Under the pieces are notes generated by a model. It had not been told where the DNA came from. It saw only the letters and a list, made by a program, of their open reading frames with translations, and did not search any database. Positions 22,801-34,300 of a DNA stretch of 64,000 nucleotides are shown in pieces. The DNA is from Ceratodon purpureus. Its lineage: Eukaryota > Streptophyta > Bryopsida > Pseudoditrichales > Ditrichaceae. How positions within the stretch are numbered: position 1 is the stretch's first letter; every line of letters begins with the position of its first letter. The DNA is taken from positions 13,149,668 to 13,213,667 of the forward strand of contig CM026425.1 of NCBI GenBank assembly GCA_014871385.1, read 5' to 3'. A program made the position numbers and the translations under genes.

Positions 22801-25800
22801 CACTCTTCGTGAACCTCACTGACTCAATTTCAGCTTCTGAGCTCATAATCTGACATTCCAGCAGTACATATTAAACATCTTAAGGTCCCAGATTCGCACA
22901 CAAGGACAAGTGAAAAAAAGAGGGGCCATTAATTCAAAACTTCACAACAAAGCAGCTCCTTGCAGCTCATCAATCAAAGTGGACGTTTGTGAACAAGACA
23001 AACCATTGACTAAGAATGTCAGAGAAAGGTTCATGGCATACCCAAATGCAGGAGAAGGCGAGTCTTTCAACATCTGCTCGAAGAGAACATATATCTGCAC
23101 ACAACAAAACCATAACCATCAGTAAATACAACCTTTCCTGGTGGTAGAGGAGAGTCACATCAAGATAATTGACATGTCTTGAGCTTTGTAGTGAGAACCT
23201 TCAGTCAGGGGTTTTGGCAACATATCAATGCGCCTCTCAACCATGTACACCGACGTGCCTCGCTGTGATGCTTCCACATCCAGTGGCAAGTTTGGTAGCA
23301 CAAAATTAGTAACGTCTGCAATGTCTGTGATGCGCCCGATCCTTGGTCAAGGAGACTTCTGGTGTATCTATCACTTTGACTCACTAAACTCTTAAATATT
23401 TGTGCTTACATTTTCTGTAACGATACTCAACTAGTAAGATGCAACATTTGCAACCGCAAGAAAGATCCTTGTACGATAAACTAACTTTCTTCGAGCTCAG
23501 GATAACAAAAGGACACAAGAACCTTAATATTTTGATCCAAAGACAGATAAATGCTAAGACTACGAATTCAAGGAGAGCCACTATAACATGTAGTTCAAAA
23601 GGATACGCACTCCAACTTCGAAACGGCCATCAGGCAACGGTGTACAATGAAGTGCATCATCAATGTCCCTGCAGCCTGCAGAACAGTGTCCAGTATTTGT
23701 AAGTTCGTGCTACTTAGTAACTGAGTGGATAACAAAGCACAAGCACAAGAAATAGAAGCAAACCTGGCGGGTCGACGCTGAAAATACGTATGTGGCGTAG
23801 ATCCTCTCGTTTCAAATGTGCATGATTTTTCAGATGCTCCTCTTCTGAGAAAGACCATGGAAGCGGTGGAAGGCATGCCAACACTGCTTCGGAAAATGGT
23901 CGACTATTGATGTCATTCTCAATGAGCAATACCTGCAGAAACAATACACTGTCGTGACCAACATATCTAGATATTCCTAATCCATCGAAGTTAGCTGTAT
24001 TCTCTAAGCAAAACATATTACCACCCATCAAAAATATATGTATTCATATCCGAAAGGACTAGAGATTCACGAAAGAAAACTTACATCACTCTCTGTAGCA
24101 CGGTCCCCAATGTCTCCAATAGTGCGCACATAATGGCCATTCGGATACCTTGACGTGGGCTCCCAGGAGTCAACTGATACCATGATTCGCTTGTCAATCA
24201 AGTTGGCTATTTGACGTGTCTGGATGCGAATCTTGGGGATTCGCCGATCAGCGGAAACAAACAACGCTTGCACGGTACCTCCGCTTCCTCCAGGCATCTT
24301 CATTGGTTCTATAGAACCACAATATCTGGTACAGGACAGAAGTGATTAGATATAGTCTTCAAAAGCATAATGAGTTCCTGAACTTCAACATTGAGAGGAT
24401 AAATCTTACTGGCGCCAGTTGCGTTTGATAATGCCAACAACTCGTCCAGTGGGCCGACCTGCTGCTTTCTTTCCATCCTCCAGCTTGAACTCTCGAGGAG
24501 CATCGTCAGCACTTGCAGGGACCAAGCCCACTTGCTCTTCTTCTTCCTCGTCTGCACAACATTTATTCTTACTTAAACCCCGACTAGCAATTAACAGACT
24601 GCAGCCACAACAAGATAAGTACCATTCACTTACCATCTCTGTCTGCAATCTTTCCCACTTCACTTCCCACCCAGGACGATTGCGGTAACAGCTCCACGGC
24701 AACAACATCGCCATCGAAAGCACGGTTCATGTCTTGTCTGCCATGAATCAGAATTTCTTCCCCCACGCTTTCACTTCCAACATAAGCTTCGAAGGGATTG
24801 TAACGGTTTACCCGTAGTTTTCCCTGGTGAAATCTTCCATTGTGTAGACCAGCAGTGATCTCTGACATAACTTTGTGCTGCCATCAAGTCGTCCAAGCAA
24901 TAAATATCAGCATGCAGAGGGTAGGAACGTTATTTCTAGAAAAAAAGACAAAAAGTGCTGAGTCCATTAATCTCTCAAACAATTCCTCTATCACAAGGAC
25001 TTCTGAAGAAGGCAAATGCATACCTCCCCATAAACAACAGCTTTCTTGTTAGGACGCAAATCCTCCACATCCACATCCATGGCATCAGATCGCGCTACCA
25101 AGTCCAGCAATTCAGGTTTCCCTAATGTCTGCACATAAGAATCAACTGCGGAACAAAAGGTCAGTTTGCGCACTCCATCTGAACAAAAAGCCTAATAGCA
25201 CTTAGACTATCTTCCCTCCACCTGCCTGCACGCTATCAGAAAGACAAACCAGATAGACATAGAATCACTATAAACTTGCAAGCCAGAACATGTCGGATAC
25301 GATTACATTGGATCGTGACCATTGAACCAAGAACAGGCCAAGCGGTACTAAGATGGTGAAGGTTAGCACCTTCAAGGAAAAAAGTGAATACTAGACATGT
25401 ATCTCACGCATCAACACATTAAAAAACAATGTACCTGTCTCAGCAACAATACCATCCTCGCGGGCCTTTCTTCTGTTGTCATTATCGTTCGTAAGCAGCA
25501 ATACTTTCGCAGCTCCAAGATGGTGCTGATACCATTGACTCGCCACTCTAATGGCTGCAACAATAATAAAAGCAACAATTAGTTGTAATTCTTAAACCTC
25601 AGAACAACAAACTCAAGGCACGTAGGGCACAAACACAGAGGCAGAATGAAGAGTGACAACATGCAATACCTCGGTCATTTCGATCATTCGGCGTCTCGGT
25701 TGGCAGTGACTTTATATACGTATCCCTGCACACGCAAGTAAGAGCTGCTGAGTGTGTGAAATTTGAGTGTGTGAAATTGAAACTTAGGATCATAATCATA

Positions 25801-26634
25801 TTAAATATTCTCAATATTTAAACCAGGACATAAAAACTGCAGATGCAATATGATGGACGGGTAACAACATAGAAGAAACCATACTTATGGTTTTCATTCG
25901 AGAACACAAAAAAGTGACGTAGTGGGTTGTCAATAACAGTTCGCAGACGATTATATATACTCAGATTCTTGTTCTTCACTTCTTCCAACACCACCGCGAG
26001 GACCACCACATCACTCATCACCTCGTTCTCCAACAAGTCCATCTGATTCACATCCACAAAGAATAATCAGCACATAGCATATTCTACTTTCGGAGCAGCG
26101 CAATCTCATAAAATTCAAATAGAATATTATAATCCCTAATCTTTATAAATACACCAACTTAGCAAGCCAGAAGTTGTCCAGAATCAACACCTGATGAAGA
26201 GCAACATTGGTATCAATCACGACTATATTGAGAGCCGTGTCTCTCAACTTCGCCCTGGACTTATCACATGTCGGACAGAACAACGCTCCACACGCAATAT
26301 CATCACGTAAATAATGCTCTCGAACCACCTGCACCAACATCAAACCAAAACAGCTCAATTAAAATCCTCAAAAACAAAACCTTACACACAAATCCTTCCC
26401 TCACACCAATACAGTCCGTTTCCTCGACCCAACGACCAACAGACGAGCTCCAGAACCCCGATTACAATCCCAAAACCTCTCCCCTGTCAAAAAACTAGCT
26501 GAATAACCCCAAAACCCCAAACCCTAAAACTCCAACACAGAAAAAAACATCAAACCTTGACAATTCATCGATACACATACCTTGACAACTTTGCCATGGC
26601 GAGTTTTCCGAACGAAGGACTTGTTGGACAGCAT
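19862..26634 (-). CDS. DIS3: Exosome nuclease DIS3/RRP44 (PIN + RNB)
   Basis: Many-exon gene for the catalytic subunit of the RNA exosome, which degrades and trims RNA 3'-5' and also carries endonuclease activity. Exon 1 is 26581-26634, beginning [12 protein letters not shown], like the start of animal DIS3. The next exon (high end 26328) reads [15 protein letters not shown] with the CR3 cysteines, then the PIN start [11 protein letters not shown]. More PIN sequence lies at about 25440-26040 ([18 protein letters not shown]). Cold-shock domains follow (about 24600-24870, [11 protein letters not shown]; 24400-24470, [14 protein letters not shown]). The RNB domain covers about 22100-24300, with [17 protein letters not shown]-like and [16 protein letters not shown] catalytic motifs. 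The S1 end is at 19862-20116. PIN and RNB acidic residues are intact where I could read them. Expected in nucleus and cytoplasm. Exon edges in the 20-23 kb part were not all resolved. Confidence 0.93.
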
Positions 26635-27696
26635 CGTGACAGTAGCGCACCACCCAAATCACCAACCCACGCTCCTCCAACACCAGAAAACGCTGACACC
26701 AAAACTTCCACCAAAAAACAGAAGCAAAAAGGCTCCCACCTGTTAACCCAGTTTCAAATATCGAATTCTCTTACCCACACGGTCTTCAACCCTTCAAACT
26801 CTATTCACCATAGCCAGAATCTCCATTGCAACACAAAGCATAGTCACGACAAGAGAGAGAAACTGAAGCTTATGATAGTTAATCCAGAGTTGATCACTTC
26901 GCCATCATTTGCAAGGTTCTCAGACGGGTATACTTGTGGGTGGTTCGGGTATGTGAGCTCTTCAGTTTTGCGGCGCCACAGGAAGAAGAAGATGGAGGAT
27001 CATGCATGCAATTCTTCCACGACGATGATGGTTTACATTTCGATAGCGATTTAGGTCAATTTGAAGATCAGTTGCTAAGAATTCTTTTACTTCTCTCTTG
27101 GAAGAGCAGGTCGCGGGAGCAAATGGTGTTGTGAAGTGGAGGTATGGTCTCCTCTCTCCTGTTCTTCCCCTGATAACACCCCATGCTCTGTTGTTTGAAG
27201 AATTCGGTTGCAGTCTTCAATCTTTAACCAAGGCTTTGTCTGGAATCTTCTCTTTTAAGTTAGTGTGCGGATTGTTTTTTGAGCTTGAACCCTTTTGGAA
27301 TCGATCAGGAATTGAGTATTCTCTCTGAGCTGAGAGCTAGGTTTTCTGTTTCCCCGTCACTTATGAATGGCGCATTGTGCGTCTGATTGAAAGAGTAGAG
27401 CTTCTGAATGAGCTCGATGGGTTATGCAAGGAAATGGAAGCAGAGCTATGGAAGATCGTCGGGATTTGGATTGTTTTCCTTCGTGGGTTATAAAACCTTG
27501 CAGTCAATTCATTTCAGAAATCTCTATGAGACGAATCGGATATAAGATTTCGAGTATGCATGGTTGAGTTTTCATACTACCAATCAATTCTATTGCGGTG
27601 AATTTGAGTTGGGGTTAAGTTTCCTGGTTTTGTTGGAGCGCAGTCATGTTCATGGAGCTGTAGATCGTGAAGGAGGAGGACATCACCACATCAGCC
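26635..27696. promoter_or_regulatory. Divergent intergenic region between DIS3 and a small membrane-protein gene
   Basis: About 1.06 kb separates the DIS3 start codon (minus strand) from the earliest plausible start of the plus-strand gene at 27697. It must hold both promoters and leaders. I see open frames of up to 165 codons but no protein family in them. No clear TATA box can be assigned. Confidence 0.4.
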
Positions 27697-29304
27697 ATGG
27701 CATCCAGAAACATCTGGGAGGTGAGCATAACCTAACTCCTGCAGTTTATGAATGTCTCAACATGTGAGAATGTGAACGTGGTGTCTTTCACATAAGTGAT
27801 CTGGTGTGGACGAGGACACTACGGATGTTTAAATCTTTCCAGTTTAGAGGTTTTGGATGTTCTGCTGCTGACAAGTGGGTTTCGAGGGTTTGGGTCAGGG
27901 TGTGTTTTCCAGATACAAGCCGGCAAGCTCGTTCTGGGAGATTCGGAAAGTGCAGAGAGGGTTTCGTTACGCAGGGCTTTATGTGCTGTTCGCTGGCGTC
28001 ACCTACTTCTACACAAACATCAGGTAATGTTGCCTGCTTCTTGTCGGCTCTAATTCGAGAGCTGAGCATTCATATCCCTTGCTACATGGTTCTCTTTTCG
28101 TGCGTTTTCATGATGTTGTTCTTACGATTACCGGTTGTGCAATGGACCTTCATCGTTTTCTTTTCTATGATGCAGCACGAGGGCAGGGGTTCCGAGAATC
28201 AACCAAACGTATAGTTCTTATCCCGCTGGGACGGACATCCTATTTGACGCCACAGAGGTTCTCACTCTTCCCTCTCGGGTTTTTCATATCTTGTGGAGTC
28301 ATCGTGGGTATTCTACATGTGCCGGAGACCGTCTTAGCATTCCTTTTGCTTGTGTTCACATAGAAGACTGCTAGTCTTCATGAAAATTGTATGTGTAACT
28401 TCACATGAGAAACAAGTGCTATGGGTTCTGCGTGCCGATGAGGGGTTTTGTTGAAGGGTTTAGGGTTATGTAGCTCTTAGTTTTTCAGGTGGTAGGAGTT
28501 GAATAGGATGCAGTTTCGAATCCATGTTTGAATACGTCCTTCTGTGTTTCATGTACTTTGGAAGAGTTTGGGATCCAGTTTTAACGTTGCGAATCAAACA
28601 CTGGTTGCACATGGAGACTTTGTGCGTGAGGTGTTCGGTTATAAAATTAAACTCGTAATCTGTGTCTGTGTGATCGGCTTGCGTCGGCACAGCTAATTTT
28701 TTGTTGGTGACCTTGTTTTTTCAGCTCTATAAATCAGCGATTGGCAATATTTTTGAGGAGGAAGATTGGGGTCCACTTGAGTATGCCATTATGGCCAAAC
28801 ATTTTGAGCGGCAGGGAAAGAGTCCTTATATGTACCACTCAGTAAGTGTTTCCTGTCTTTTGATAGTAGTGTCTGGGTGTCTATAATTTTGTTGATTTTT
28901 GTCTACTTGCATCTAGGCCGTTTTAGGTTTTCTTATAGATTACGATTTAATTTTCATCGAACCAACGGTACTTGAAATGTTCGATCCATTTCAGTGACAA
29001 TATAGTTCTCTACGAAGTGATATATGTTCTCTCAAGTCATATTGAGTAGTTAGTCGATATTCTGTTACAAGATAGGAATTGCAAGATACTAAAAATTCTT
29101 ATGAAAATGGGAAGGTGGCAGCGTCTTGGTGAAGCTGAAGTTAGCGGATTGTGAGGTTTACGAGGGTCAGTTTTTTGTTTGGGTCAGTTTTTTGTTTGGG
29201 TCAGTATCTGTTAATCACCTGCTGATTGGTTGGCCTGTGTTGGTGGGTTGCAGCAATACATGACACATCTGCTATCAAACGGCCAGCTAAAAGGCCCATC
29301 TTAG
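27697..29304 (+). CDS. Small single-pass membrane protein, unrecognised
   Basis: Assembled from short exons. Firm exons: 27913-28023 (reads SSFWEIRKVQRGFRYAGLY then VLFAGVTYFYTNI), 28176-28257 (TRAGVPRINQTYSSYPAGTD and ILFDATE), 28725-28841 (LYKSAIGNIFEEEDWGPLEY, then AIMAKHFERQGKSPYMYHS) and 29254-29304 (QYMTHLLSNGQLKGPS, stop). Splice sites are canonical and phases agree (2, then 0, then 0). The first part carries one hydrophobic segment, so the product is probably a small membrane protein of about 110-130 residues with an acidic, aromatic-rich tail. A candidate first exon (27697-27720, MASRNIWE) ends in phase 0, which does not fit the phase-2 entry of the next exon, so the N-terminus is unresolved. 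I do not recognise the family and assign no function. The evenly spread, unbroken coding in four exons makes it a real gene. Confidence 0.6.
29165..29206 (+). repeat. 17-base tandem repeat in an intron
   Basis: GTCAGTTTTTTGTTTGG is repeated twice with a third partial copy. It lies in the last intron of the small membrane-protein gene, close to the acceptor. Confidence 0.75.
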
Positions 29305-31316
29305 ATCTAAATTCTGTAGTTTACTCGTTGCTCCATGAATGCTGATCCTCTTTCGTAAACGTCGTCTTGCAACCTATCAGATATCATTTGTGTACGCTAA
29401 TGTTGGAGGTAGCATTCCATCCTGAACTTTCCCGTGGACGGGAAGGTCAAAATGGTCATTAATTATTTTTTGCATATCTTTCATGCTTTAATAAACAATT
29501 TTCCGAATCCCTTGTGCGACCAGATAGTGTCTATGTCTGAGCTGGATGGCAATGTGCTCATGCTTTATATGCAACTAGGGTAATCACATGGAGACCTCTG
29601 TTATCTTGGAATCGCTCGCTCAGTGTTTCCTCTGAGGTTAAAAACTGAAACATGCTCAAAACTTCTGCTTGCAGGCCCTAGTTGCCACGCACGTCGGATT
29701 TGGCAGTTTCTGAAAGACTGTAATTCAAAGCGCAGATTTGAGTGCCCCAGCAGAGATTGAAGTTTGAACTCAAAGGCTCAGCTTATTGAAAAGCTGTCCA
29801 TATCCTGAAGAAACCTGACCCGAATTGAATACAAATGCTCTGAATTGCCTACATTCCGTGCTTATCCTGCCTTGGTCTGGTTTGTCCCATGTAGTTTTCA
29901 AATCCTGAATTGATTGTAAATTGAAGATCCGACAAAAATTACAGCGTGTTTTCGGGATTGCAAAAGTCCAGGGAATTGCGATGCGGCTTCGAACAAGGGT
30001 TTTAATAAAACCAAGGAGGTGTACCCTAGATTCTGGCAGATGTCATCGACAACGACCAACAACATGGCATATGAGTCTACTGGCAGCATTCCGGATGTAA
30101 TTCATGTACGTGTTGGGGGCCAGGCACTCTTTGGTTCGAACCCTCAAACCCTGCCGGTAGTATACCTGATGGACTACTTAGAGATTTAGGTTGACAGTGA
30201 CCTGCTTTCATTAACTGTGGAGTGACAAAGTGGCTGAGATAGATGAAAGAGGAGAGACATTCCGCCCAGAATGAAAGGGTTGACCGGTATTACCGTTATG
30301 GCCTCCTAACCGCTACGCTTCTGGTTCCCCTCGGCTCCTTCGCCTCTCAAAAGTGATTTCTCCAACCCCATTATGCCCCCGAAGTTGCAGCACATTATCA
30401 TGAGATCTATTTCTTTTAGAGCGCCAGAAAATGATTAAACGGAGCATACAACAGCGATGTCCCAGGGGCTGTACTGGCAGTATCAATGAAGTTGGTTCTC
30501 AGCAACCTCATGTAAGCGCTCTTCATCATGGCTTGTAATCTACACGTATCGTGCGGGACATTGTGCTTTATACATTCATGATCTGAAAAGCTCTAGGGTT
30601 CAGTCCTTTGAAGTGCAATTTTAGTCATATGATAGTATTGAATAGTCCAAAAGGTTGAGGTGCATCAAAGCGAACATTTTCATCCTTAACACTTTCCTCC
30701 TGCTTCCACACGGGTTGTGGACGCTTTCATTTGAAGTCATGGAATGCTCCCTGCATAGTAAAATAGCTTGAGTAGTTGGGGTTTTATACCAGTATGGTGA
30801 GCCGGTCTGATTCTTTAATATGCGAGGTAGTGTTTGGGTTATCCTTTAACGTAAGAAATTATAGTAAACCACAAGACTTGTAGCATGAGAATAGGAACCG
30901 ATCCTTTTCGTCCTTGAACGATAATTCGATTTGATAGTGATCTGCTGAGGCTTGCTCTGTTTCTGACTTTAGACCTTACCTTAACAGAAATCTCAATGTT
31001 GCTTGAGCTGAGGAGCTTTGTTAGAGGGTGCCCACTTGGGATTGTGCAAGGTTGCCTACTCAAACAACAAGCATAGGCGGTTCGTATGGTTGAACTGTAA
31101 ACCCGAAGTTTGGAAAAGACTTTTGGAAGGACTTGAAGCAGGGTCTTGCTCTAAAAGCAGTAATATGTGGCTGGCACAATCCATGTGACAAAGATTGTGT
31201 TCTCTGGAACTAAGAGCCTGACATTTCATTTGGCGACTCTCCTGTTGAGTATGATCATCACTCTGTTGTCGAGTTTTTGAGCAGCTTTCAAGATTCAGTC
31301 GTTCAGGAAACCCAGG
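29305..31316. other. Long spacer upstream of the DYRK kinase gene
   Basis: About 2 kb with no gene I can support. It should contain the 3' UTR of the small gene and the promoter and leader of the DYRK gene. A perfect GGTTCGAACC near 30133 looks like a tRNA B box, but the flanking bases do not form a T-stem and no D-arm precedes it. Confidence 0.35.
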
Positions 31317-34300
31317 ATGGGGCGGAAGGATTCGGCCTCCGCTGCCGAAGCCAAGCTCCTAGAGTTCACTGCTCTTATGAATCATCATGATTTTAGTCAA
31401 AGAACAGGTGGGCTGCGAAAAACCCTGCACTCGAGACCAATTAACTCAGCGCTAAGCAAACCGACTGGCACTCTCCGTTCCAACGAAAGGCCAAGGAGAA
31501 TTGACACGGCCAGGGCCGCCTTACCTAATCTCAACCTAGCTAAGGTTCGGCACAATTTATCTGAAGAAGCTGAACTTGCGACCGGTATCTACGATGATGA
31601 TTTGATAATTGATCAGAAGGAGGACATCCCTGTTGATTTGATTGGTGCAAGTGCATTGGTTTCAGCAAGACTTGCGGCAGTCCAAGAGATTGCCAACACT
31701 GACAGGGCCAAGGCTACCAACTCCATACAGCGTTCTCCCAAATTTGGCATATATGGAGAGGAGAAATTTGAGAACACAACGAAGTTGAGTCACGCAGCAA
31801 ACCGCGAGAGGACACCTCTGACTAAGCAATCTGGACTCAACGCACATCAATTTTTGAGTTCATTCCAGTACTTGCCTACATCGGCACAGACTCAACGACG
31901 GCCACAGGTGAAGGCGTCCACTTTGCACAGCTTGAACAAGAGTGGGAGTCTGTCATTCCGAGGAATGACAGCTCCGAGCAATTCTGAATGCGGGCAGCCC
32001 CTACGAGGCCCATTAGAACGAAGCAGTGAGTCACTTGAGCTTGCAGCAGGAGCTTTACTAACGAAACGAGAGGGTAGAACAGAGTCCCGGAAACCACTGA
32101 CTTCTGAAGGAGTTCCAAAAGCAGTTGATGGGCCTTCATGGGCAGAGCCTCGAAAAAGCCAGGGAGGCTTGAGGCAGAATTGGCAACCTGGGAGGGGCGT
32201 CATGAGTGCAGGAAATCCCAGTGCTAGAGGATTTTCGACCGCAGAAAGGATGCAGCTGGAGGAGAAGTTTAAGCTGAAGCTTAAAACTCCCAGACCGCTG
32301 CCAGAAGATATCACTGCGGAGAGCGAGGCATGCCACAGGCAATCTTCCAAAACTTTCTTATACCTTGGCTTATTGATTAAATCTGAAAGATTGTCCTCCC
32401 ATGCCACTTCAGTATGAATAGATCAGAGTACAATTTAAAGGACACTATACAGATGTTTACTGATAGAAATCATGACTACGGTGGCCAGACCGCTCGTTTC
32501 TGTATGTGAGTTAGCTCGCCTTTTAGAATTTGAGAGACAGTGTGTCTGTTCTTTACCCAGTGGGCCTAACCAGTGAGCTCTCTGTTTGAAGATGTTGTAC
32601 TTTAGGCCAAAAAAGGGAAGCAACTTGGTACGTCCAGTGAAAGCTCAGAGGGCTGTTGGGGCAAAAGTAGGTCACAAGGACAATACAGATCGTAACACAG
32701 TTCGAAGGCGCCCTGTCTCACAAAGGTATCACTTGTATAGCCATTGAAAGAAGAATTTATTTTGTGGTTTCTTGCAATAGGCTTCTCTGGCCGTCTCACA
32801 CCTTCCATTGTGGTTATCAATGCCATCAACCAAATCATTAGTGTTAGTTTGTTACACGTGACCCAAGGTTACGTTGTTAGCTGAATACGTCCTGCTATAA
32901 TCTCAGAATGATGAATTGATGATTCTCAATGACATATTCTATGAAAGCGATAGTATTGTCGTACATTTCGTTGTCAGGGTTTAATCCTCAAGCAAAGATG
33001 AGGCTCTTGTTATTGATATTTTTTTTGCGCAGAGGCACGGATGAAGGTCTTGTTGAAGGTAAAATTTTGGATACTGCCACCAACGAGCAGCCGATTGGTC
33101 TAAGTGCACTTGTACAGCAGAGCGGCAAAGCATTAAAGCCACCGAAGCTTACCATCGGCTCATGCCAGCCAGCTGTAGCGCTCGGTACGACATTCTTCCT
33201 CCATCTGCTTGCATCGAGCATTATCTTAACTCGGCAATATATTCTTTACTAATTTTCTCGAAATAGGGAGCGTTATAGGGTGCTTTCTTTACAAGCATAT
33301 TTTTCCGTCGAACAAATCTTCATTTTAGAACCTAGACCTTGAATTTCCTCATAACTTTCCTTAGCAGCGAAAAAAAATTAAATAGTCAGTCTTCTACTGG
33401 AAAGTGCGCTTGATGAACATCATTCTTGGGAATGAGAAACAATTTCATGTGATCATTTCCTTATACGAAATGCAAAATGCAAAAAACAATAGTCTGAAGG
33501 ATCTGCTCGAGATATTTCTGTGCCTTATTTCGAAAAGAACCTTGAGAAATGCGGGATCAAGATATATATCCTGCTGATTGCTGCTCTTAAGTAATAATGC
33601 AGAGCTCAATCATCTTTGCCTTTTCATAGGAAACTACTCTCAATGGTTTTCTCTTAATGAAGGTCAGGTTCATGGTTAGAATTGTCTTATTGTCTGCGAC
33701 TTTCCTCCCAACTGTGGCTTTGGTACTCAAGCCAACGTTTACCTCTTCGTGGACAGATTGTAGATGACAGAATCCATCTCTCTGTGAAGTGTGAAGTGTG
33801 AAATGTCGCCCTGGAATGTGTTGTTTCAGAACATTGCTGAAGATATGCCACGGGTCCACTTTCAGTATCAGTATGTTCCACTCTGCTGCTAAGACAGTCT
33901 TCATCATACGCTATGTGATGTTTTAGGGTAACCGTAGTGATAGAACGATTTAATCGAGGAATTCTTGAAAACTCTAGCAGGTCAAAGAACGTCCTTCATC
34001 TATTCAGCATTAATATTCGCCCCTGGTCCTTCCATGCAACCTTCCTATGTAAACGTTCCCATTCTTACCTCCCGTTTAACACCCCTTTGCTGTCAGAAAC
34101 ATCGGCCTCCATGATTTTCATACGATGATTCATCTGCTACTACTAGCTTATCTCTCATCTCAGTTAGGCGAGAAGTTTTGTGGTCCTATTTAGTGGTTTG
34201 CCATGGTTTACGATGTAGGAAGCTGACAAGGATGACAGGACTTTGCAGGATTTGGCGGAAACCCGATCGACAGTGTCCAAACTTCTCGAACATCTCATAC

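Noticed and set aside
26557-27328. Plus-strand frames upstream of DIS3, up to 165 codons
   Set aside because: No family signature and they overlap DIS3 exon 1 on the other strand; best explained as leader or promoter DNA.
30110-30160. Perfect GGTTCGAACC resembling a tRNA B box
   Set aside because: The flanking bases do not pair into a T-stem on either strand and no D-arm or acceptor stem is present.
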